NCBI GenBank assembly: GCA_945869245.1
Contig: CAMBOY010000040.1
Location: forward strand, 1 to 15,839
Origin: Hydrogenophaga intermedia
Lineage (GTDB): Bacteria; Pseudomonadota; Gammaproteobacteria; Burkholderiales; Burkholderiaceae_C
Length of the DNA: 15,839 nt
Reading direction: 5' to 3'
The notes beneath the pieces were generated by a model, which saw nothing but the letters and a program-made list of their open reading frames with translations, was not told the DNA's origin and did no database searches. Numbering within the stretch: position 1 is the stretch's first letter; each line of letters begins with the position of its first letter. Below, one piece after another: positions 1 through 6,318 of the stretch. A program made the translations under genes and the position numbers.

Positions 1-71
1 CACCCCCGCCGCGCTGCGCGCAACCCCCTGGCACGAACAGACTGCGCGGCCTCGGTCACTGGAGAACACTG
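1..71. other. Left edge, unassigned
   Basis: No gene can be supported in these 71 bases. On the + strand one frame is open from the edge and stops at a TGA at 73-75, which overlaps the TTG start of the next gene as TTGA. That is the arrangement expected if an upstream gene ends here in a coupled operon. The roughly 24 residues readable in that frame match no family I know, and other frames are open too, so this is only a possibility. Confidence 0.2.
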
Positions 72-266
72 TTGATCCGCTGGATGCTCATCATTTTCCT
101 GGCCTTGCTGCTGATCAGCTGGGCCACGCCACTGCTGCGCAAGCTCGGACTGGGTCGGCTGCCGGGAGATTTCCATTTCAAGGCCTTCGGGCGCGAATGG
201 TTCATTCCGCTCGCCTCCACCGTGTTGCTGAGCTTGCTGGCCAGCCTCATTGGGCGGCTGATCTGA
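72..266 (+). CDS. DUF2905 family small membrane protein
   Basis: A 64-residue protein of the DUF2905 type, a small inner-membrane family of unknown function common in proteobacteria. It shows an N-terminal hydrophobic segment (about residues 3-20), a short polar middle containing LGRLPGDF and a GREWFIPL stretch (the recognisable family core), and a second hydrophobic segment at about 46-64 ending at the C-terminus. Two membrane passes are predicted. The start chosen is TTG at 72, because GGAGA at 61-65 lies at proper distance; an in-frame ATG at 84 would remove the first four residues and lacks as good a ribosome site. No function should be assigned beyond the family. Confidence 0.85.
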   Translation: MIRWMLIIFLALLLISWATPLLRKLGLGRLPGDFHFKAFGREWFIPLASTVLLSLLASLIGRLI

Positions 267-346
267 TCCGGCGCGCGGTATCGGTCGCTTGAAACCGCCA
301 TGCGCAGCCCCATCTGTCGGCGTGTGTGTGTACCTCGGAGCGTACG

Positions 347-793
347 ATGAACCAGCCAGACAAGCGGCATGTGGTCTGCCCCCATTGCCAGGCCGTCAAC
401 CGCATCGCAGTCGCCCAGCTCGGCCTGCCGGCCGACTGCGGCAAATGCCACCAACCCCTGTTCACCGGCGCGCCGGTGGCCGTTGACGAAGCCGCTTTTG
501 CCAAGCACCTGCAGCGCAGCGACCTGCCGCTGCTGGTGGATTTCTGGGCCGCTTGGTGTGGCCCCTGCCGCACCATGGCGCCACAATTCGAAGCGGCTGC
601 ACGCCAACTTGAGCCGCAGGTGCGGCTGCTCAAAATCGACACCGAAGCCGCGCCCACGCTGTCGACCCAGCTCAACATTCGCAGCATTCCCACCGTTGTG
701 CTGTTCGCCGGGGGCCGCGAGATCGCGCGCCAGGCGGGCGCCATGGCCAGCTCCGATATCGTGATCTGGGCCCGTAGGCACCTGGACCGCTGA
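347..793 (+). CDS. trxC: Thioredoxin 2 (TrxC), zinc-ribbon thioredoxin
   Basis: A 148-residue cytoplasmic disulfide reductase. The N-terminus carries two CxxC pairs, CPHC (residues 11-14) and CGKC (31-34), which form the zinc ribbon that distinguishes TrxC from TrxA. A thioredoxin fold follows with the active site WCGPC (70-74) and the cis-proline loop in RSIPTVVLF. Length is close to E. coli TrxC (139). The family reduces protein disulfides, is fed by thioredoxin reductase and is often linked to oxidative stress. The ATG at 347 is chosen because GGAG at 337-340 sits six bases upstream; an in-frame GTG at 326 would add seven residues but has no ribosome site. It lies 80 bases after the DUF2905 gene and is followed by a strong dyad, so it may end its own transcript. 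No OxyR site was recognised. Confidence 0.95.
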   Translation: MNQPDKRHVVCPHCQAVNRIAVAQLGLPADCGKCHQPLFTGAPVAVDEAAFAKHLQRSDLPLLVDFWAAWCGPCRTMAPQFEAAARQLEPQVRLLKIDTEAAPTLSTQLNIRSIPTVVLFAGGREIARQAGAMASSDIVIWARRHLDR

Positions 794-810
794 GCGCTTG
801 GTCGGTTCAT

Positions 811-855
811 CCCGGTTACCAAATAGGGTGGTTTGGTTGTAACCGGGTTACTTTT
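811..855 (+). terminator. Stem-loop after trxC, possible intrinsic terminator
   Basis: CCCGGTTAC (811-819) is exactly complementary to GTAACCGGG (839-847). Inside it CCAAA (819-823) can pair with TTTGG (832-836), sharing one base. The right arm is followed by TTACTTTT, a short and interrupted T tract. It lies 17 bases after the trxC stop, where a terminator is expected, but the weak T run makes termination uncertain. The right arm overlaps a compact 13-bp palindrome that may instead be a protein-binding site for glk control. Confidence 0.4.
839..851. promoter_or_regulatory. 13-bp palindrome upstream of glk, candidate operator
   Basis: GTAACC-G-GGTTAC is a perfect 6-1-6 palindrome about 40 bases before the chosen glk start. 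A degenerate second copy (10 of 13 positions in one orientation) lies at 807-819, and a separate 6-1-6 palindrome CGGCAT-C-ATGCCG follows at 857-869. Compact dyads of this kind near sugar-kinase genes are commonly operators, but the cognate regulator is not in this window and the assignment is inference. Confidence 0.35.
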
Positions 856-889
856 GCGGCATCATGCCGGCCGGTTGCTAAGCCCTCTC

Positions 890-1903
890 ATGCCGGCCCA
901 TCCGGCCCACCACATGCTGCACAGTCCCTCCCGTCACCCCCTGTTTCCCCGCGTGCTGGCCGATATTGGCGGCACCAACGCGCGTTTTGCCTGGCAGTCT
1001 TCGCCGCACGACCCGATCACCGATGTGATCGTCTTGCCCTGCGCCGATTACGACAGTCTGCAAGCGGCGTTTCGCGCCTATCTGGAGCGCTTGGGCCGCG
1101 ACGAGCCACGCGCCGCCGCGATCGCCATGGCCAACCCGGTCACCGGCGACGAGGTGCGCATGACCAACCACCACTGGGCGTTTTCGCAAAAGGCGTTTGC
1201 GGCGGAGTTTGGTTTGCAGGTGTTGCGGGTGCTCAACGACTTCACCGCGTTGGCGCTGGCCTTGCCGACCCTGCCGCCGTCGCACCTGCGCCAGGTGGGT
1301 GGGCGCGCGGCCAAGGTGGGCGCGCCCATCGGCTTGGTGGGCGCGGGGACCGGCTTGGGTGTATCGGGCCTGCTGCCCAATGGACGGGGCGGCTGGGTGC
1401 CACTCGAAGGCGAGGGCGGTCATGTCACGCTGCCGGCGGTGACCCGGCGCGAGCGCCTGGTGATGGACGGGCTGATTCGCCGCTACAGCCGCGCGTCGGC
1501 CGAGCGGCTGCTCAGCGGCCAGGGCTTGCTCGACGCCTGCCACCTGCTGTGTGCCGCCGACGCCGCGGACGCCAGCGCCATGCGCAGCGCGGCCGACGTG
1601 ACGCGCGCCGCGCTCGACCACGCCCACCCCCAAGCCACCGAAGCGCTGAACATCTTTTGTGCGCAGTTGGGTTCGGTGGCCGCCAATCTGGCGCTGACCC
1701 TGGGCGCCTTGGGTGGTGTGTACATCGGTGGCGGCATTGTGCCGCGCTTGGGGGCTTGGTTTGACCAGTCGCCGTTTCGCAGCCGTTTTGAAGCCAAGGG
1801 CCGCTTCGAGTCGTATCTGACCAACATTCCTGTGTGGGTAATCACTTCGGAGCAATCGCCTGCTTTGCAAGGGGCGGCGTGTGCACTGGACGGCATGGAC
1901 TGA
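890..1903 (+). CDS. glk: Glucokinase (Glk, ROK-unrelated proteobacterial family)
   Basis: A 337-residue cytoplasmic glucokinase, which phosphorylates glucose with ATP to glucose 6-phosphate. It matches the E. coli Glk family (321 residues) throughout: phosphate-binding LADIGGTNARFA near the N-terminus, RVLNDFTALA containing the catalytic-base Asp, VGAGTGLGVSGL (nucleotide phosphate loop), the EGEGGH sugar-binding motif, and the C-terminal GGVYIGGGIVPR adenosine-binding stretch. The start is uncertain. ATG 890 gives a 23-residue tail before the conserved core, ATG 914 gives a shorter one, and neither has a clear Shine-Dalgarno; a TTG at 833 lies inside the upstream dyad and is unlikely. The adjacent glucose ABC importer on the same strand supports glucose as the physiological substrate. 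Confidence 0.95.
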   Translation: MPAHPAHHMLHSPSRHPLFPRVLADIGGTNARFAWQSSPHDPITDVIVLPCADYDSLQAAFRAYLERLGRDEPRAAAIAMANPVTGDEVRMTNHHWAFSQKAFAAEFGLQVLRVLNDFTALALALPTLPPSHLRQVGGRAAKVGAPIGLVGAGTGLGVSGLLPNGRGGWVPLEGEGGHVTLPAVTRRERLVMDGLIRRYSRASAERLLSGQGLLDACHLLCAADAADASAMRSAADVTRAALDHAHPQATEALNIFCAQLGSVAANLALTLGALGGVYIGGGIVPRLGAWFDQSPFRSRFEAKGRFESYLTNIPVWVITSEQSPALQGAACALDGMD

Positions 1904-1942
1904 GCCATCGTGGCGGTGTCTGCGGGTTTGTACGGATGCCCT

Positions 1943-1958
1943 CATTAATTAATTAATG
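1943..1958. promoter_or_regulatory. A/T-rich 16-bp palindrome upstream of gtsA
   Basis: CATTAATTAATTAATG is a perfect palindrome built from TTAA repeats, followed by AAAAATTAAC, making a roughly 26-base A/T island in otherwise very G+C-rich DNA. It lies in the 131-base gap between glk and gtsA, 76 bases before the gtsA start, and most likely belongs to the gts promoter (operator, UP element or melting region). I could not assign convincing -35 and -10 hexamers. Downstream, between 1968 and 2016, the octamer CGGGCCCG occurs twice. Confidence 0.45.
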
Positions 1959-2034
1959 AAAAATTAACGGGCCCGGGATGTTCCGGGTGACGTTTTTTTA
2001 CCGGGCCACGGGCCCGCGCTCGGAGACACTCCCC

Positions 2035-3342
2035 ATGGCTTTCCAACTCAAACTCGGCGCCGCGCTGGCGGTCGCCCTGCTGGCCACCGCCTGTGGCAAA
2101 AAAGACGAAGCGCCGGCCCCCGCCGTCGCGCCCGCCCCGGCGCCGGTGGCCGCCAAGCCGGTCATTGAGGTGTTGCACTACTGGACCTCGGGCGGTGAAG
2201 CCGCGTCGGCCGCCGAGCTCAAGAAAATGCTGGAAGCCAAGGGCAACGAGTGGAAAGACTTTGCGGTGGCCGGTGGTGGCGGTGAAAACGCCATGACGGT
2301 GCTCAAGAGCCGCGCCGTGTCGGGCAACCCCCCCACGGCCGCGCAGGTCAAGGGTCCCGCCATTCAGGAATGGGCCGCCGAAGGCATGCTGGCCAACATC
2401 GACAACGTGGCCCAAGCCGAAAAGTGGGACGAGCTGCTGCCCGCCGTGGTCGCCAACGTGATGAAGCACAACGGCAACTACGTGGCCGCGCCGGTGAACG
2501 TGCACCGGGTCAACTGGATGTGGGCCAACCCCGAGGTGATGGCCAAGGCCGGTGTGAAGACCATGCCCAAAACCTGGGACGAGTTCTTTGTCGCGGCAGA
2601 CAAAATCAAGAAGAGCGGTGCAGTCGCATTGGCCCATGGTGGCCAAAACTGGCAGGACTTCACCGTGTTTGAATCGGTGGCCCTGGGTGTGGGCGGCGCC
2701 GACTACTACAAGAAGGCCTTTGTGCAGCTGGATCCGACGGCCATCGACAGCGCCACCACCACCAAAGTGCTCAACACCTTTCGCAAGCTCAAGGGCTACA
2801 CCGATGCTGCGTCTTCCGGCCGCGACTGGAACCTGACCACCGCCATGGTGATCGAGGGCAAGGCCGCCTTCCAGTTCATGGGCGACTGGGCCAAGGGCGA
2901 ATTCACCGCTGCGGGCAAGAAGCCAGGCGAAGGCTTTCTGTGTGCAGCCGCACCGGGCACTGGCAACGCGTTCACCTTCAACATCGACTCCTTCATTCTG
3001 TTCAAGCTCAAGGACGAAGCCGCCCAGAAAGGCCAGGCCGACCTGGCCTCGGCCATTCTGAGCACCGAGTTCCAGGAAGTCTTCAACCAGAACAAGGGCT
3101 CCATCCCCGTGCGTCTGGGCCACGACATGAGCCAGTTCGACAGCTGCGCACAAGACTCGGCCAAGGACTTCGTGGAAACCGACAAGGCTGGCGGTTTGGT
3201 GCCGTCCATCGCCCATGGCATGGCGGTGGCGCCCGCTGCCCAAGGCGCCATTCAGGACGTGGTGACCCAGTTCTGGAACGACGACAAAATGGGCGTGGCC
3301 GACGCGCAAAAACGCCTGGTGGCCGCAGCCGCTACCAAGTGA
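2035..3342 (+). CDS. gtsA: Glucose/mannose-type ABC transporter substrate-binding lipoprotein (GtsA)
   Basis: A 435-residue extracytoplasmic solute-binding protein, family 1 (CUT1), which captures the sugar in the periplasm and delivers it to GtsBC. Residues 1-19 are a lipoprotein signal ending ALLATA before Cys20, the predicted lipidated residue. An Ala/Pro-rich linker (about 25-43) tethers the domain. The mature part carries stretches typical of Pseudomonas glucose-binding GtsA/GltB, including VLHYWTSGGE, GGGGENAMTVLKSR, SGNPPTAAQVKGP, VNVHRVNWMWANPEV, ALAHGGQNWQDF, FQFMGDWAKGEF and NKGSIPVR. ATG 2035 is preceded by GGAG at 2022-2025; upstream in-frame ATG 1978 would bury the signal peptide. 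Predicted to be the most abundant product of the operon, consistent with hairpins just after its stop. Glucose specificity is inferred from family resemblance and the neighbouring glk. Confidence 0.9.
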   Translation: MAFQLKLGAALAVALLATACGKKDEAPAPAVAPAPAPVAAKPVIEVLHYWTSGGEAASAAELKKMLEAKGNEWKDFAVAGGGGENAMTVLKSRAVSGNPPTAAQVKGPAIQEWAAEGMLANIDNVAQAEKWDELLPAVVANVMKHNGNYVAAPVNVHRVNWMWANPEVMAKAGVKTMPKTWDEFFVAADKIKKSGAVALAHGGQNWQDFTVFESVALGVGGADYYKKAFVQLDPTAIDSATTTKVLNTFRKLKGYTDAASSGRDWNLTTAMVIEGKAAFQFMGDWAKGEFTAAGKKPGEGFLCAAAPGTGNAFTFNIDSFILFKLKDEAAQKGQADLASAILSTEFQEVFNQNKGSIPVRLGHDMSQFDSCAQDSAKDFVETDKAGGLVPSIAHGMAVAPAAQGAIQDVVTQFWNDDKMGVADAQKRLVAAAATK

Positions 3343-3348
3343 TGGCAC

Positions 3349-3404
3349 GGGCCGGCACAGCGCCGGCCCTGTATGCCCCAGGCTGGTCCGTGGGTGCCAG
3401 CCTG
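3349..3404 (+). promoter_or_regulatory. Tandem intercistronic hairpins between gtsA and gtsB
   Basis: Two perfect stem-loops stand one after the other in the 143-base gtsA-gtsB gap. The first is GGGCCGGC (3349-3356) / GCCGGCCC (3362-3369) with a 5-base loop. The second is CAGGCTGG (3379-3386) / CCAGCCTG (3397-3404) with a 10-base loop. Neither is followed by a T run, so full intrinsic termination is unlikely. In binding-protein transport operons such hairpins commonly protect the upstream message from 3' decay or reduce read-through, giving more binding protein than permease; that role is inferred here. Confidence 0.6.
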
Positions 3405-3485
3405 ACTCTCCCGGTCTGCGCCCGGGGCTCCTCTCCCTGTTACACAACCGCGTGACCGCGCTGGTGGTCGCGCGCTGGAGTTCTC

Positions 3486-4355
3486 ATGTCCAAAACAGCC
3501 GACAGTTGGCTGCCCAAGCTGGTGGTAGCGCCGGGTTTTATCCTGGGCTTTGCCTTCATCTACGGCTTCATGATCTGGAACGGGGTGTTGTCGGTCAGCG
3601 CCTCGCGCATGCTGCCCAACTACACCTTTGTGGGTCTGGAGCAGTACGTCACCCTGTTCGCCATGGATCGCTGGTGGGTGGCCATGCGCAACCTGCTGGT
3701 GTTTGGTGTGCTCTACGTGGGCGGCGCCATGGCGGTGGGCGTGCTGCTGGCGATTTTGCTGGACCAGAAAATCCGCGGCGAAGGGGTGTTGCGCACGGTG
3801 TATCTGTATCCCATGGCGTTGTCCTTTGTGGTCACCGGCACTGCGTGGAAATGGATGCTCAACCCCAGCTTCGGTCTAGAAAAGCTGATGCACGACCTCG
3901 GCTGGAGCGGCTTCAGCTTCAATTGGCTGGTGACACCCGATATGGCGATTTACTGCATTGTGATTGCGGGGGTGTGGCAGTCGGCCGGTTTTGCGATGGC
4001 GCTGTTTCTGGCGGGTTTGCGCGGTATCGACGACAGCATCATCAAGGCCGCGCAGATCGACGGCGCCTCGCTGCCGCGCATCTACTGGCGCATCATCCTG
4101 CCCGCTTTGCGGCCGGTGTTTTTCTCGACCATGTTGGTGCTCTCGCATCTGGCGATCAAGAGCTTCGATCTGGTGATGGCGCTGACCGCTGGCGGCCCGG
4201 GCTACAGCACCGATGTGCCCGCTACGTTTATGTACACGGTGTCCTTCACCCGGGGCCAGTTGGGTCTGGGCGCTGCCAGTGCCACGGTGATGCTGATGAC
4301 GGTGGCCGCGATTGTGGTGCCCTATCTTTACTCCGAGTTAAGGGAGAAGAAGTGA
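3486..4355 (+). CDS. gtsB: Sugar ABC transporter permease (GtsB)
   Basis: A 289-residue inner-membrane permease of the MalF-like CUT1 type, one half of the channel for the sugar delivered by GtsA. About six hydrophobic segments are visible, the first at roughly 11-31. The cytoplasmic EAA loop, which contacts the ATPase, is KAAQIDGAS...WRIILP at about 188-206, with the conserved Gly at the usual place. ATG 3486 has CTGGAG at 3475-3480 five bases upstream. Its stop overlaps the gtsC start by one base (TGATG), so the two permeases are translationally coupled, consistent with 1:1 assembly. Confidence 0.92.
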   Translation: MSKTADSWLPKLVVAPGFILGFAFIYGFMIWNGVLSVSASRMLPNYTFVGLEQYVTLFAMDRWWVAMRNLLVFGVLYVGGAMAVGVLLAILLDQKIRGEGVLRTVYLYPMALSFVVTGTAWKWMLNPSFGLEKLMHDLGWSGFSFNWLVTPDMAIYCIVIAGVWQSAGFAMALFLAGLRGIDDSIIKAAQIDGASLPRIYWRIILPALRPVFFSTMLVLSHLAIKSFDLVMALTAGGPGYSTDVPATFMYTVSFTRGQLGLGAASATVMLMTVAAIVVPYLYSELREKK

Positions 4356-5215
4356 TGATCCACCCATCTTTTTCTTGGGCACGCTGGGGGGTGTATGGCG
4401 TGCTGCTGCTGGCGGCGCTGTTTTTCCTGGCGCCGCTCTATGTGATGCTGGTCACCTCGTTCAAGACGGCCGAGGAGATCCGCGCCGGCAACTTGTTGGC
4501 TTTGCCCGGCGCTCTGCGCTGGGACGCTTGGGCGTCTGCGTGGGGCAGCGCCTGCACTGGGGTGGACTGCGCAGGCCTCAAGCCCTTCTTTATGAACTCG
4601 GTGGTGATGACCGTGCCGGCGGTGCTCTTGTCCACCATCTGGGGCGCGCTCAATGGCTATGTGCTGAGTTTGTGGAAGTTCCGCGGTTCTGAACTGCTGT
4701 TTGGCTTCTTGCTGTTTGGCGTGTTCATGCCCTTTCAGGTGGTGCTGTTGCCCATGAGCCAGGTGCTGGGCTGGCTGGGCTTGTCCAGCTCGATCACCGG
4801 CCTGGTCTTGGTGCATGTACTGGCCGGTATGGCGGGCACCACGCTGTTTTTCCGCAATTTTTATGTGGCGGTGCCGGCCGAGCTGATCAACGCCGCACGC
4901 ATCGACGGCGCGGGTTTTTGGCGCATCTTCTGGCGCATCATTTTGCCCATGAGCACGCCCATTCTGATGGTCACGCTGATCTGGCAGTTCACCAACATCT
5001 GGAACGACTTCTTGTTTGGTGTGGCCTTCAGTGGCGCCGACAGCAAGCCCATCACGGTGGGCTTGAACAACCTGGCCAACACCTCCAGCAGCGTCAAGGC
5101 CTACAACGTGGACATGGCCGCCGCCCTCATTGCCGGCCTGCCCACCATGATCGTCTACATGCTCGCCGGCCAATACTTCGTGCGGGGTCTGACCGCCGGC
5201 GCCGTCAAAGGATAA
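4355..5215 (+). CDS. gtsC: Sugar ABC transporter permease (GtsC)
   Basis: A 286-residue inner-membrane permease of the MalG-like CUT1 type, partner of GtsB. The first transmembrane segment is at about 11-33, followed by the characteristic MLVTSFKTAEEI. The EAA loop is NAARIDGAG...WRIILP at about 179-198. The C-terminus ends in FVRGLTAGAVKG, the usual ending of MalG-type permeases. ATG 4355 shares its A with the gtsB stop, and AGGGAG at 4341-4346 within the end of gtsB is the ribosome site. The gtsC frame happens to stay open upstream through gtsB, but that extension is out of frame with the real permease and has no family resemblance. Confidence 0.92.
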   Translation: MIHPSFSWARWGVYGVLLLAALFFLAPLYVMLVTSFKTAEEIRAGNLLALPGALRWDAWASAWGSACTGVDCAGLKPFFMNSVVMTVPAVLLSTIWGALNGYVLSLWKFRGSELLFGFLLFGVFMPFQVVLLPMSQVLGWLGLSSSITGLVLVHVLAGMAGTTLFFRNFYVAVPAELINAARIDGAGFWRIFWRIILPMSTPILMVTLIWQFTNIWNDFLFGVAFSGADSKPITVGLNNLANTSSSVKAYNVDMAAALIAGLPTMIVYMLAGQYFVRGLTAGAVKG

Positions 5216-5227
5216 GGAACCCACACC

Positions 5228-6289
5228 ATGGCCAGCTCACTCGACATCAAAGGCATCAACAAACGTTTTGGCAAGGGCGACAAACAGGTCGAGGTGCTCA
5301 AGAGCATCGACGTGACCGTGGCACCCGGCGAATTCCTGATCTTGGTGGGGCCTTCGGGCTGTGGCAAGTCCACCCTGCTCAACATCATTGCCGGCTTGGA
5401 AGAGCCCAGCGGCGGCGAACTGTGCATTGGCGGGCGCAATGTGGTGGGCGTGCCACCAGCGCAGCGCGACATTGCCATGGTGTTTCAGAGCTACGCGCTC
5501 TATCCGACCATGACCGTGGCCGACAACATCGGCTTTGCGCTGGAGATGCGCAACGTGCCCAAAGCCGAGCGGCAGCAGCGCATCAACGAAGTGGCGCGCA
5601 TGCTGCAAATGGAACACCTGCTGGACCGCAAACCCAGCCAGCTATCGGGCGGCCAGCGCCAGCGCGTGGCCATGGGCCGTGCCCTGGCACGCAAACCCCA
5701 GCTGTTTTTGTTTGACGAACCGCTGTCCAACCTGGACGCCAAACTGCGGGTGGAAATGCGCGCCGAAATCAAGCGTTTGCACCAGCTCAGCGGCATCACC
5801 AGTGTGTACGTCACCCACGACCAGATCGAGGCCATGACCCTGGGCAGCCGCATCGCGGTGATGAAGGGCGGCGTGCTGCAGCAGCTGGGCACACCGGACG
5901 ACATTTACAACCGACCGGTCAACACCTATGTGGCGACCTTTATCGGCTCACCGACCATGAACTTGGTGGCGGGCCAGGGCGGTGCGCAGGGCTTTGTGGC
6001 CGTTGGCGGGACGGTGCTGGCGCCCGCGCCCGGTGCGACCCAGACCCTGGGCCTGCGGCCCGAGCATGTGGCGCTGACCGATGCGCAGGGGGCTGCCTGG
6101 GTCGGCGAGGTGAGCGTGGTGGAGCCCACCGGTGCCGATACCTATGTGGTGGTCAAGACCGAAGCGGCCAACGTGACGGTGCGCACCGCGCCAGGAACGC
6201 CCGCGCGCCCAGGACAACACGTGGGCTTGGCGCCCCAGTGGAGCCACGCGCATTGGTTCGACGCGCAGGGTGATCGCCTGAGCGCTTGA
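5228..6289 (+). CDS. gtsD: Sugar ABC transporter ATP-binding protein (GtsD, MalK/UgpC type)
   Basis: A 353-residue cytoplasmic ATPase that powers the GtsBC channel. Walker A GPSGCGKST is at 41-49, the Q-loop Gln at 87 (FQSYALYP), signature LSGGQ at 139-143, Walker B LFLFDEP at 159-165 with catalytic Glu164, the D-loop SNLD, and the switch His at 197. The C-terminal part (about 240-353) is the TOBE/MalK regulatory domain with LGLRPEHV. It starts 12 bases after gtsC with AAGGA at 5213-5217 as ribosome site. ATPases of this group are often shared between several sugar importers, so it may serve others too. It is the last gene of the operon; no outer-membrane porin such as oprB follows. Confidence 0.94.
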   Translation: MASSLDIKGINKRFGKGDKQVEVLKSIDVTVAPGEFLILVGPSGCGKSTLLNIIAGLEEPSGGELCIGGRNVVGVPPAQRDIAMVFQSYALYPTMTVADNIGFALEMRNVPKAERQQRINEVARMLQMEHLLDRKPSQLSGGQRQRVAMGRALARKPQLFLFDEPLSNLDAKLRVEMRAEIKRLHQLSGITSVYVTHDQIEAMTLGSRIAVMKGGVLQQLGTPDDIYNRPVNTYVATFIGSPTMNLVAGQGGAQGFVAVGGTVLAPAPGATQTLGLRPEHVALTDAQGAAWVGEVSVVEPTGADTYVVVKTEAANVTVRTAPGTPARPGQHVGLAPQWSHAHWFDAQGDRLSA

Positions 6290-6318
6290 GCGCCGCCGGG
6301 CCGTTCCCAAGGCGCTCA
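6287..6318. terminator. Shared dyad between convergent gtsD and sensor kinase genes
   Basis: TGAGCGCC (6287-6294) pairs exactly with GGCGCTCA (6311-6318) around a 16-base loop. The left arm begins with the gtsD stop and the right arm ends with the kinase stop on the other strand, so one dyad serves both ends. No T run follows on either strand, so it is at best a weak bidirectional terminator or a transcript-end stabiliser. Confidence 0.35.

Noticed and set aside
322..331. GTGTGTGTGT dinucleotide run before trxC as a phase-variable repeat
   Set aside because: Only five units, and upstream of the chosen start and ribosome site; too short and misplaced for slipped-strand switching of the gene.
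1945..3447. A 500-codon open frame on the - strand antisense to gtsA
   Set aside because: The + strand encodes an unmistakable sugar-binding lipoprotein; the antisense product is His/Gly-rich with no recognisable motif.
3452..5215. A 587-codon + strand frame that would extend gtsC upstream through gtsB
   Set aside because: Only the part from 4355 resembles a permease; upstream it is out of frame with gtsB and its translation is not membrane-protein-like. It is not a fusion or a frameshift.
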